NCBI RefSeq assembly: GCF_034497705.1
Contig: NZ_JAXRUV010000003.1
Span: 241,811 to 305,810, forward strand
DNA: 64,000 nucleotides
Reading direction: 5' to 3'
DNA from: Marinococcus luteus_A
GTDB taxonomy: Bacteria > Bacillota > Bacilli > Bacillales > Marinococcaceae
Shown here: positions 1 to 7,256 of the stretch, in pieces
Layout of the letters: every line of letters starts with the position of its first letter
Position numbering within the stretch: position 1 is the stretch's first letter
Notes under the pieces: generated by a model
Seen by the model: only the letters and a program-made list of their open reading frames with translations
Databases searched by the model: none
Told to the model about the DNA's origin: nothing
Program-made: the position numbers and the translations under genes

Positions 1-216
1 CTGTTTCCATTCTAATACCTGTTTTACCTGAGTCTGCATACGAACGACATCAGAGGAAAAGCCGCCGGAGGACGTGAGTCAGCCAATCAAAATCACTGCT
101 CCCAGTCCGGTTAGAAACGAATATTCAATGAAAGTCGCAGAAAGGAGAAAGGTGGCGAGCCAGTTAAAGGCAATAATACCGATTAGCGTTATCAAACCGG
201 ATAATGATTTCTTCAT
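1..216 (-). pseudogene. Small membrane protein, cut by window edge and interrupted by in-frame TGA
   Basis: Reading leftward from ATG at 216, the frame encodes a hydrophobic N-terminus (MKKSLSGLITLIG...) with about two membrane helices and stops at TGA (79-81, codon 46). The same frame then stays open for 26 more codons to the window edge and encodes LTSSGGFSSD followed by a polar stretch. The joined product (...VILIG-stop-LTSSGG...) reads like one small membrane protein in which a Trp codon TGG became TGA. I do not recognise the family with certainty. It could be a true pseudogene, a sequencing error, or two unrelated pieces. Confidence 0.45.
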
Positions 217-456
217 AGCAGGCTCTCTTCAGTATTTATGTGAAGTATCATTGTTTCTAAATGGACCAAGTATGCCACCATGTTATACAAAGTGGTTGAT
301 TATGTAAATATTATCGGAATATTTTTAGGTATTTAAGCACCGTAAAAAAGTAGCTGAAAATAGGAAATTATATACCGGATTTTTAAACGCTGGTTTGGTA
401 AGATTCTTTATGGCAAAACAAAAAGAGATGATCATAAAGGATGGAGAGAGGAAAGG

Positions 457-1329
457 ATGAATAAATCAACAGCATTTTTACTGATAATATCTATTATCGC
501 GATTTCTTTTGCGGCGATATTTGTAAAATGGTCTGAAGCGCCGGCCACCATTCTCAGCATGTACCGCATGTATATTGCCAGTTTGTTTTTACTTCCGTTT
601 GTTTGGTTAAACAGGCATGATTTTAAAAATATCAAAAAACAGGAATGGGTCCTGTTCGTCTTTTCAGGGGTTTTCCTAGGCATGCATTTTGCGCTCTGGT
701 TTGGTTCATTAAAGCTGACAACCGTGGCAAGCTCCACCATTATTTTGGCGCTGCAGCCGGTAGTGGCTCTGGCGGGCGGCTTTTTGATTTATAAAGAACG
801 AGTCAGCATACCGCAGCTGATTACGATCAGCCTGTCGATTTTCGGGGTAGTGGTTATTGGTTTGGGAGACCTCGGACGCAGCAGCAGTTCTGCCTTGCTC
901 GGCAACCTGCTTTCCTTTTTGAGTGTGATAGCGGTGGTCATCTATTTATTAATTGGCCAGCGTGTAGTGAAGCGGGTATCGCACTGGCTGTACAGCTTTA
1001 TTGTGTTTGTGGTGGCGGGGATATCGCTGCATGTTTTTAATGCAGTATCCGGTATTGCAGTAACGGGGTACGGAGCTGAAGAGTGGCGGATATTTATGCT
1101 GCTTGCAATTCTTCCAACGATTGCCCACGTCATTTATAATCATTTGCTGAACTTTATTAATACCTCCACCATTTCGATGACGATTTTGGGAGAACCAGTT
1201 GGGGCCACCATTCTGGCATTTTTTATTTTAGGAGAAGAAGTTGTCGCCTTGCAGATTATTGGCGGGGTTATCGTGCTGCTCGGGGTTGGGTTGTTTTTAA
1301 TTCAGCAGCAAAAGGCATATCAGCTGTAG
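457..1329 (+). CDS. EamA/DMT-family transporter
   Basis: This 290-residue, very hydrophobic protein has about ten predicted membrane helices in two repeated five-helix halves, the size and layout of EamA (drug/metabolite transporter) permeases. The first half carries FAAIFVKWSEAPA and SMYRMYIAS. The second ends with the typical GEPVGATILAFFILGEE segment, where EamA proteins have a conserved E-P-V/L motif. It acts in the cytoplasmic membrane, probably as an exporter of metabolites, but the substrate cannot be read from sequence. The ATG follows GAGAGGAAAGG closely. The gene is alone, facing the leftward arsI gene. Confidence 0.85.
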   Translation: MNKSTAFLLIISIIAISFAAIFVKWSEAPATILSMYRMYIASLFLLPFVWLNRHDFKNIKKQEWVLFVFSGVFLGMHFALWFGSLKLTTVASSTIILALQPVVALAGGFLIYKERVSIPQLITISLSIFGVVVIGLGDLGRSSSSALLGNLLSFLSVIAVVIYLLIGQRVVKRVSHWLYSFIVFVVAGISLHVFNAVSGIAVTGYGAEEWRIFMLLAILPTIAHVIYNHLLNFINTSTISMTILGEPVGATILAFFILGEEVVALQIIGGVIVLLGVGLFLIQQQKAYQL

Positions 1330-1431
1330 AAATGATGATTATCATTAAAAAGCCGGACAATATTAAAAAGCAGTGCCGGTTTATTTAATCAGCTTTTTTG
1401 CTGTGAAAACCCGCACATTTATCAATAAATT

Positions 1432-1830
1432 TTAGGAGCAGCAGCCGGGTTCTTTGACCGCAGTCTCAACGTCTGCTTTAGTATAGAAGAATTCCCATTC
1501 GTTACCATCCGGGTCTGTAACCCAGAACTTATCCTGAAGAGCATAGCAGCACGTTGTATCCGTTTCCTCGCGAGTGAAAAATCCTTCCTTCTGGACACGC
1601 TGTTTATGATAGACGAGAGTGTCAGCATCGGGGAGCTGCAGGCCAAAATGCTCCACCTGGTTCCCTTTCACATCGGGATGAACGTTTAGTGTGAAATTTA
1701 CTGGAATACCGGCTGGAAGAAATTTGGCGTAATCTTCCTTGTATTTGACCGGGGGCTCGTTAAACAACTTGGTATAAAAAGCTACGGCTTCGGAAAGGCT
1801 GCTGGTGTTTAATCCGATATGAATTTTCAT
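1432..1830 (-). CDS. arsI: ArsI/CadI-type VOC metalloenzyme (probable C-As lyase)
   Basis: This 132-residue vicinal-oxygen-chelate protein begins MKIHIGLNTSSL. Likely iron ligands are His4, His61 (EHFGL) and Glu113 (WEFFY). It carries the adjacent cysteines Cys94-Cys95 (DTTCCYA) typical of ArsI, the Fe(II)-dependent enzyme that cleaves the carbon-arsenic bond of trivalent organoarsenicals. The C-terminal GCCS could add thiol ligands. AAGGAGG precedes the ATG. It lies 31 bp downstream of arsR in the same direction, consistent with a two-gene arsenic-responsive operon. CadI cadmium-induced proteins are close relatives, so the CadI name is the main alternative. Confidence 0.78.
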   Translation of the reverse strand: MKIHIGLNTSSLSEAVAFYTKLFNEPPVKYKEDYAKFLPAGIPVNFTLNVHPDVKGNQVEHFGLQLPDADTLVYHKQRVQKEGFFTREETDTTCCYALQDKFWVTDPDGNEWEFFYTKADVETAVKEPGCCS

Positions 1831-1861
1831 GATTCAACCTCCTTGATTTCAAATAGATTTT

Positions 1862-2176
1862 TTATTTTCCGCGAAAGAGGCAGCACAATTCCTCGGACAA
1901 CAGATGGTTTAGTGCCTGGTCGTTCAGCATATAGTAATTCCAGGTACCGTGTTTTTCGCGATCGATGAGTGAAGCATCGAGCAAAATTTTTAAATGATAC
2001 GAAAGCTTGGACTGAGTTAGGTTCATGCGTTCAGTTAAATCACAGACGCACACGCTGCCTGCCTCTGTAATATGATGCAAGATTTCCAGTCGCTGATAGT
2101 CGGCCAGGGCTTTGAATTTTTGTTCATAGACAGTGAATGGAGAAGCTGCAGCAAATTCAGAAGATGGAGAGTTCAT
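1862..2176 (-). CDS. arsR: ArsR-family arsenic-sensing repressor
   Basis: This 104-residue winged-helix protein has the ArsR metal motif C43-V-C45-D-L in front of the recognition helix (LTQSKLSYHLKILLDASLI). A second thiol pair, Cys98-Cys99 near the C-terminus, could complete an As(III) site. Known family members bind an inverted repeat as dimers and release it when As(III) or Sb(III) bridges the cysteines. AGGAGG precedes the ATG. The gene is first in the arsR-arsI unit and its promoter is bracketed by two ATCAA-N6-TTGAT repeats, so autorepression is very likely. Confidence 0.9.
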   Translation of the reverse strand: MNSPSSEFAAASPFTVYEQKFKALADYQRLEILHHITEAGSVCVCDLTERMNLTQSKLSYHLKILLDASLIDREKHGTWNYYMLNDQALNHLLSEELCCLFRGK

Positions 2177-2195
2177 TAAAAAGCCTCCTTTTTAT

Positions 2196-2271
2196 ATCAA
2201 TTTTTTTTGATGTAATATAAGTATAGGCTGGTGCAACAGAAAATACAATAAATAAATCAAAAAAAGTTGAT
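2196..2271 (-). promoter_or_regulatory. arsR-arsI promoter with two ArsR operators
   Basis: Read leftward, a -35 TTGTAT (2243-2248) and -10 TATACT (2220-2225) are separated by 17 bp. Two copies of ATCAA-N6-TTGAT flank this core, at 2196-2211 downstream and 2256-2271 upstream, with centres 60 bp apart. ATCAA...TTGAT is the usual half-site pair of Gram-positive ArsR operators. A dimer on each could occlude or loop the promoter. Confidence 0.85.
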
Positions 2272-2490
2272 GTAAAGTTGCTTCAATATTCAAATCCTTC
2301 AGTGATTGGGAACAGTTTTTCTCTTAGCGAAGGCCACACCACCATTTTTCAGGTGATGTGGCAGATAATATGAAATGAAAAGATGCTTAAGGAAAATCAA
2401 TTAAGGCATTTTCTACATTAAATTATATGAAAATTAAGATAATTAATTGTTAGTGCTATTCTTTTTGGTTTGCTGTTTATGGTTTTAGTA
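2272..2490. other. Intergenic stretch with one imperfect hairpin
   Basis: The only structure seen is an inverted repeat near 2334-2361 (CCACACCACC / GGTGATGTGG, one mismatch) without a convincing T-run on either side. No gene or known RNA is recognisable. Confidence 0.4.
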
Positions 2491-2781
2491 TTAGTAGATT
2501 TTCCTAAAGGTAAAAATTAAGATGGAATGAAGAATCATAATCCCGGTAATTAAATACCACATAGCGTCCCGCCACGCATCTCCGTCAAGTGGGACTACAA
2601 AGTCTTCGATCAATCTGACTAAGACCCAGCCGATAAGAAACATGGGAAAAATAATCGCATACGAGCGGTTAATAATTTCACGGCCGCGTTCATCTTTTCC
2701 TTCTTCCCCGTGCTGAAACCTAAACCAAATGATGATGGAGAAAATAACGACGGCTAAATACGGATAGAAGAACCATTCCAT
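2491..2781 (-). CDS. Small integral membrane protein paired with an XRE regulator
   Basis: This 96-residue protein has three predicted membrane helices: residues about 5-20, 40-58 and 72-90. A charged cytoplasmic loop (HGEEGKDERGREI) lies between the first two. GGAGAGG precedes the ATG. The start lies directly behind the stop of the small XRE regulator, so the two are almost certainly co-transcribed and translationally coupled. Many Firmicutes carry XRE regulator plus small membrane protein modules, but the role is usually unknown and I cannot assign one here. Confidence 0.7.
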   Translation of the reverse strand: MEWFFYPYLAVVIFSIIIWFRFQHGEEGKDERGREIINRSYAIIFPMFLIGWVLVRLIEDFVVPLDGDAWRDAMWYLITGIMILHSILIFTFRKIY

Positions 2782-2782
2782 G

Positions 2783-3007
2783 CTATTCCTCTCCTTTCAA
2801 ATTATATTGAAAAATATCTTCCACGCCGGTTTCAAATAAATGTGCCAGTTCAAAAGCTAACTTGAGTGAAGGACTGTATTTATTTTTTTCCAGGGAAATA
2901 ATAGTCTGACGGCTCACACCGATTCTCTTTGCCACTTCTGCCTGGGAATAGCCCTTTTTGGCCCGGAACACTGACAGCTGATTAGTTAATTCACCTTGTT
3001 CTTTCAT
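2783..3007 (-). CDS. XRE/Cro-CI-family transcriptional regulator
   Basis: This 74-residue protein consists almost only of one helix-turn-helix domain. The recognition region is GYSQAEVAKRIGVSRQTI followed by LEKNKYSPSLKLAFELA, a textbook XRE pattern. There is no sensor domain. A strong AAGGAGG lies upstream of the ATG at 3007. It heads a two-gene leftward unit with the membrane protein at 2491-2781. The shortness matches the YozG/YgzD type of minimal XRE regulators that typically precede a membrane protein gene. Confidence 0.88.
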   Translation of the reverse strand: MKEQGELTNQLSVFRAKKGYSQAEVAKRIGVSRQTIISLEKNKYSPSLKLAFELAHLFETGVEDIFQYNLKGEE

Positions 3008-3186
3008 TCATCTATAGCCTCCTTACGTTTATAGTAATATATTTTTAACATAATGTCAAAAATATATTACATATTTATTTGTTGTTTACCATGTGCAAGG
3101 AGGGGAGGGGCGCACATTTAGAGATTTTTTGACCAAATAATCTGAATTCGGATATTCTTAGGAAAGATAAAAGAGGAGGGAAGGAT

Positions 3187-3930
3187 ATGAGAATGTTTGA
3201 TGCGCACTTCCATATTATTGATTTTGATTTTCCCATTACTGAAAATCAAAGCTATATACCTCCGGAATATATGGCAGCTGATTATCAGAGGGATACGGTT
3301 GAGCTCAACGTTCTGGGCGGAGCAGTTGTGTCAGGTTCGTTTCAGGGGTTTGACCAGGGATATTTACTAAAAGCACTTCGACAGCTGGGGCCCGAATTCT
3401 GTGGCGTAACTCAACTGCCGTCCAGTGTCAGTGATGAAGAAATTTTACGGCTGCATGATCATGGTGTGAGGGGGCTGCGGTTTAATATCCGGCGGGGCGG
3501 ATCTGAAAATATTTCCCGGCTCGAGTACCTGGCAAGGAGAGTGCATGAAACGTCGGGATGGCACTCTGAACTTTACATGGATGCCAAAGAACTGCCTGAA
3601 ATCGCCTCAACTATTGAAAAGCTGCCTGCTGTATCAATTGATCATTTAGGGCTGTCGGAGGAAGGACTGCCTCATTTGCTGCGATTGGTGGATAAAGGTC
3701 TTCGGGTGAAAGCCACCGGCTTTGGGCGTGTGGAATTAAACGTCGGACATGCTTTAACGTCCATTTATGGCACGAATCCGGAAGCATTGATGTTTGGTAC
3801 AGACCTTCCCTCCACAAGAGCGCCGAGACCTTTCAAGTATGAAGACCTTGAACTGGTTCAAAATATATTTGATGAGAAAGCAGCTGAAAAAATCTTGTAT
3901 TCGAATGCATTGAACTGGTATACGAAATAA
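3187..3930 (+). CDS. Amidohydrolase-family (TIM-barrel) hydrolase
   Basis: This 247-residue protein starts MRMFDAHFHI, the D-x-H-x-H metal motif of the amidohydrolase-2 superfamily (lactonases, dicarboxylate hydrolases and decarboxylases). Other family marks are GLRFNIRRG after strand 3, ...AVSIDHLGL and the late catalytic aspartate motif MFGTDLPSTR. The length (usual 250-330) and single domain fit a small cytoplasmic 2-pyrone- or lactone-type hydrolase. AGGAGGGAAGG precedes the start. It is monocistronic and ends facing the ara operon across a shared hairpin. The substrate is unknown. Confidence 0.8.
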   Translation: MRMFDAHFHIIDFDFPITENQSYIPPEYMAADYQRDTVELNVLGGAVVSGSFQGFDQGYLLKALRQLGPEFCGVTQLPSSVSDEEILRLHDHGVRGLRFNIRRGGSENISRLEYLARRVHETSGWHSELYMDAKELPEIASTIEKLPAVSIDHLGLSEEGLPHLLRLVDKGLRVKATGFGRVELNVGHALTSIYGTNPEALMFGTDLPSTRAPRPFKYEDLELVQNIFDEKAAEKILYSNALNWYTK

Positions 3931-3982
3931 ATTAATTATTATAAAAAGATATGTAAGCCTTCTTAAGCGTTTTAAACAGGAA

Positions 3983-4018
3983 AAAGAGCAAGCCATCGTT
4001 TAAACAGGCTTGCTCTTT
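3983..4018. terminator. Bidirectional terminator between amidohydrolase and araD
   Basis: A perfect 12-bp stem, AAAGAGCAAGCC (3983-3994) with its complement at 4007-4018, has a 12-nt loop. Read leftward it runs into five Ts, so it mainly ends the ara operon. Confidence 0.9.
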
Positions 4019-4028
4019 AAAGCAGGGG

Positions 4029-4718
4029 TTATTTAGACTGCCCGTAATAAGCATTTTCACCGTGCTTTCTTTCATAATGCTTTTGCAGCACATGATCATC
4101 CAGGGGAAGCTCACCCGAGAGCTGGTAGGAGAGGAAGGTCATTTTTGCGACTTTTTCAAGCACCACAGCATTATGAAGGGCGTCCTCCGGAGAGCCTCCC
4201 CAGGCAAACGGGGCATGCCCGTGAACAACTATTCCCGGCACTTCCACAGGATTTTTTCCCTGCATGGCTTCTATAATGACTGACCCTGTTTCTTTTTCAT
4301 AACCATTCTGGACTTCTTCTTTTGTTAGTTGACGTGTGCAGGGAATATCTCCGTAAAAATAATCCGCCTGAGTAGTTCCGGAGCAGGGAATGCTTTTACC
4401 AGCCTGGGCCCAGGCTGTGCCCCAGTCCGAATGCGTATGAACAATACCCCGTACACCTGGAAAAGCTTTATACAGTTCGATATGGGTAGGAGTGTCAGAG
4501 GAGGGCTTTAAATCGCCTTCCACAACGTTTCCTTTCAAATCCACCAATACAATATCTCCGGGAGAGAGCTCTTCATAAGGCACCCCGGAAGGCTTGATGG
4601 CCAATAATTCTGTCTCGGGATCAAATCCGCTGACATTCCCCCAGGTAAAAGTAACGAGATCATGATCAACGAGTCCCTGATTTGCGCTGCAGACCTGCTG
4701 CTTCAATAGTTCCAGCAA
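4029..4718 (-). CDS. araD: L-ribulose-5-phosphate 4-epimerase
   Basis: This 229-residue class II aldolase-family enzyme converts L-ribulose-5-P to D-xylulose-5-P, the last step of arabinose breakdown. The zinc motif HTHSDWG gives His94 and His96. His166/His168 (VVHGHAPF) supply the third ligand region, and the DYFYGDIP segment gives the catalytic Asp119. Length and motifs match E. coli/Bacillus AraD along the whole protein. The start is TTG at 4718, chosen because GGAGG lies seven bases before it and no ATG fits. It is the last gene of araB-araA-GH43-araD. Confidence 0.95.
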   Translation of the reverse strand: MLELLKQQVCSANQGLVDHDLVTFTWGNVSGFDPETELLAIKPSGVPYEELSPGDIVLVDLKGNVVEGDLKPSSDTPTHIELYKAFPGVRGIVHTHSDWGTAWAQAGKSIPCSGTTQADYFYGDIPCTRQLTKEEVQNGYEKETGSVIIEAMQGKNPVEVPGIVVHGHAPFAWGGSPEDALHNAVVLEKVAKMTFLSYQLSGELPLDDHVLQKHYERKHGENAYYGQSK

Positions 4719-4734
4719 TGGGAAACCTCCTTCA

Positions 4735-4746
4735 ATGTACGTACAT
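4735..4746. promoter_or_regulatory. AraR-like half-palindrome upstream of araD
   Basis: ATGTACGTACAT, a perfect 12-bp palindrome, contains the TGTACGTACA core of AraR operators. It lies between the GH43 gene and araD, just ahead of the araD ribosome binding site. The flanks match the AraR consensus less well than the sites near 9 kb, so function is uncertain. Confidence 0.4.
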
Positions 4747-4760
4747 GTATGATCAGAAAA

Positions 4761-5762
4761 TTATTCATTAGAATTTTCTGTCGTTAAAATTGTTGGGGTG
4801 CCTGGAGTCCACCGGTCATCCGAGACAGGAATACCAAACACCGGGTTACCGTTTTCGTCCCACGTAATTTCCTGTGCACGGGCATGACGATTCGGATCAT
4901 AAAGGGGATCTCCAACAATCTCGGTATAATTACGGGCATGATAAACTAAAATGTCGCTGCTGCCATCTTCGGACACGGTAAAGCAATTGTGTCCCGGCCC
5001 GTATTGTTTATTCGGTGAATAGCTTTCAAAAACTGGCTCCGGGCTTTTCGTCCAGGAATTTGGATTCAGTAAATCTGCCTTGGCATCACTTGTCAGCATG
5101 CCCATGCAGTAATCGATTCCTGTAGCGCTTGCTGAATACGTAATAAAGACCTTCTCATTTCTAATCAGAACGGAAGGGCCTTCATTGACCCAGAAGCCTT
5201 TAATTTCCCAGGGCAGTTCAGGTTTAGTCAGCAGCACAGGGGTAGTCGCTAAAGTCCATGGGTTTTCCATCTCCGCAATATAAATATTTGAATGACCCTT
5301 TATATTTACATCCTGCTGGGCCCAAACATAATATTGAATACCATTGTGCTCAAACGTTGTTGCATCAAGAGCGAATGCACTCCACCCTGTATCTATTTCA
5401 CCTTTTTCTTTCCATTCGCCTTCGATTGGGTTATCGGATTCGTTTTCAATCACAAACATTCGGTGATTGAAGGTATTATCGTCAATGTTGTCGTCAGGAG
5501 CGGCGGCATAATAGATATACCATTTCCCGTCTACTCGGTGAAGTTCAGGTGCCCAGATTAAGTGGCTCTGAGGGCCGCTGCTATGTTTACGCCAGATTAC
5601 ATGTTCTTCTGCGTCGTACAGGTCATTCAGATGTTTAGCCCGCCGCAAAATAATCTGGTCGTAGGAAGGATGCGAGCCGGTAAAATAATAAAACCCGTCA
5701 TGGTGCTTATAAATAAATGGGTCGGCTCTTTGTAAAACAATAGGGTTTTTCAGATTCTCCAT
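4761..5762 (-). CDS. GH43 intracellular arabinosidase (arabinofuranosidase/arabinanase type)
   Basis: This 333-residue five-bladed propeller hydrolase of family GH43 has the expected catalytic trio: Asp14 (ADPFI), Asp133 (FALDATT, pKa modulator) and Glu194 (NEGPS, acid). There is no signal peptide, so it acts in the cytoplasm on imported arabino-oligosaccharides, releasing arabinose for AraA. ATG at 5762 fits AAGGAG eight bases upstream. A GTG three codons earlier overlaps the ribosome binding site and was not chosen. It sits inside the araBAD operon, an arrangement that links oligomer cutting to sugar metabolism. The exact linkage and exo/endo mode cannot be read. Confidence 0.88.
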   Translation of the reverse strand: MENLKNPIVLQRADPFIYKHHDGFYYFTGSHPSYDQIILRRAKHLNDLYDAEEHVIWRKHSSGPQSHLIWAPELHRVDGKWYIYYAAAPDDNIDDNTFNHRMFVIENESDNPIEGEWKEKGEIDTGWSAFALDATTFEHNGIQYYVWAQQDVNIKGHSNIYIAEMENPWTLATTPVLLTKPELPWEIKGFWVNEGPSVLIRNEKVFITYSASATGIDYCMGMLTSDAKADLLNPNSWTKSPEPVFESYSPNKQYGPGHNCFTVSEDGSSDILVYHARNYTEIVGDPLYDPNRHARAQEITWDENGNPVFGIPVSDDRWTPGTPTILTTENSNE

Positions 5763-5804
5763 AAAGCTCACTCCTTAAATATCAATAGCTTAAGCTGAAA
5801 TATA

Positions 5805-7229
5805 TTAATTAATAACGACGTACTCAAGGCCTACCAGCTTCGCATAATTAATAATCTGATCTGTCGTTACATTCAATGAAACAACGGTGTGGTGGCCGCC
5901 TCCATTTTCAATCCAGGCTTTTATTCCATCCCGAAGGTTTGGTTTAACACTCCAGAGAATGCGGGCCACCGGGAGATTCGGGGCAGGAACGGGCGGTTCA
6001 AATGCCGAAACCTCATTAATCAGAAGCTTGTAATGCGTTCCAAAATCCGCCATGGAAACCACGACCCCGTCTCCCGCTTTACCATCAAAAACTAGGCGTG
6101 CAGGATCTTCTTTATTTCCAATGTCTAATGGCGATACCACGATTTTTGGTTTATGGTTTGCCAGGGTAGGATCTACTTCAAGCATATGTGATTGAAGGAT
6201 AGCTTCTTTTCCAGCCGTTAATTCATAAATATAATCTTCCATAAAACCTGTTGATTCGTTATGACTCATCACCTTCATCAAACGGTCAAGCGCAGCCGTT
6301 TTCCAATCTCCTTCAGCAGCAAACCCGTACCCCTGCCCCATGAGGCGTTGAACAGCAAGGCCCGGCAGCTGCTTCATTCCATGTAAATCCTCAAAGTTAG
6401 TCGTAAAAGCGTTGTAGCCTCCATCATCCAGGAAGCGTTGAATAGCAATTTCATAGCCTGCCTGTACTTTAACACTGTCTTTCCATTCTTCTTCTGGATA
6501 GCTTCCGTACTCAAATTCATAAAGGTCTTCGTATTCCGAAAGTAGTGCATTAACCTCTTCGTCTGTAACACGATTGACGTACTCCACAAGGTCTCCGATC
6601 CCGTAGTAATCGACGACCCATCCAAATTGAATCTGCGCTTCAATTTTGTCACCTTCCGTGACCCCTACATTGCGCATGTTGTCACCGAAGCGGGCAACCT
6701 TAATGTTGAAGCTTTCGTTATAAGCTGCAGCCGTGTTCATCCATTGGGCAATTTCCTGCTGGGTGCTGGCATGCTCCCAGTGGCCTGCGACCACTTTGTT
6801 CTGCTTGTTTAAGCGGGCATTTATAAAGCCATATTCGCGGTCGCCGTGGGCCGACTGATTCAGGTTCATGAAGTCCATATCAATGGTCTCCCAGGGGATG
6901 CTTTCATTAAATTGGGTAGCTAGATGAAGCAGTGGTTTTTGCAGTATTTTCGTTCCGCGAATCCACATCTTCGCAGGGGAGAAGGTGTGCATCCATGTGA
7001 TGACCCCGGCGACCTCATCACGATAGTTCACTTCTTTCATGGTGCGTGTAATTTCATCTGTATTGATCGCTAAGTCTTTTAGGACAAGCGGATAAGGTAA
7101 AATACCGCTCTCATTTAATGCATCAGTTATGTGCTGGGCATGAGCCTTTACTTCTTTCAGTGCTTCTTCTCCGTAAAGCTGCTGGGAGCCTACGATGAAC
7201 CAGAATTCTTTTTTTTCAATAGCGGGCAT
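5805..7229 (-). CDS. araA: L-arabinose isomerase
   Basis: This 474-residue isomerase converts L-arabinose to L-ribulose. The Mn-binding residues appear in the right places: Glu306 (AAEGDWK), Glu331 (GFMEDYIYEL), His348 (ILQSHMLEVDP) and His447 (GGGHHTVVS). Other family blocks are FWFIVGSQQLYG at the N-terminus and TWMHTFSPAKMWI near residue 80. Size matches Bacillus halodurans-type AraA. AGAGGAG precedes the ATG. It lies 27 bp downstream of araB in the araB-araA-GH43-araD operon. Confidence 0.97.
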   Translation of the reverse strand: MPAIEKKEFWFIVGSQQLYGEEALKEVKAHAQHITDALNESGILPYPLVLKDLAINTDEITRTMKEVNYRDEVAGVITWMHTFSPAKMWIRGTKILQKPLLHLATQFNESIPWETIDMDFMNLNQSAHGDREYGFINARLNKQNKVVAGHWEHASTQQEIAQWMNTAAAYNESFNIKVARFGDNMRNVGVTEGDKIEAQIQFGWVVDYYGIGDLVEYVNRVTDEEVNALLSEYEDLYEFEYGSYPEEEWKDSVKVQAGYEIAIQRFLDDGGYNAFTTNFEDLHGMKQLPGLAVQRLMGQGYGFAAEGDWKTAALDRLMKVMSHNESTGFMEDYIYELTAGKEAILQSHMLEVDPTLANHKPKIVVSPLDIGNKEDPARLVFDGKAGDGVVVSMADFGTHYKLLINEVSAFEPPVPAPNLPVARILWSVKPNLRDGIKAWIENGGGHHTVVSLNVTTDQIINYAKLVGLEYVVIN

Positions 7230-7256
7230 AAGTACTCCTCTTTTCTTATTGATAGT

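Noticed and set aside
74..307. Rightward 77-codon frame at the left edge
   Set aside because: It lies opposite the hydrophobic leftward frame starting at 216, has no ribosome site and a random composition.
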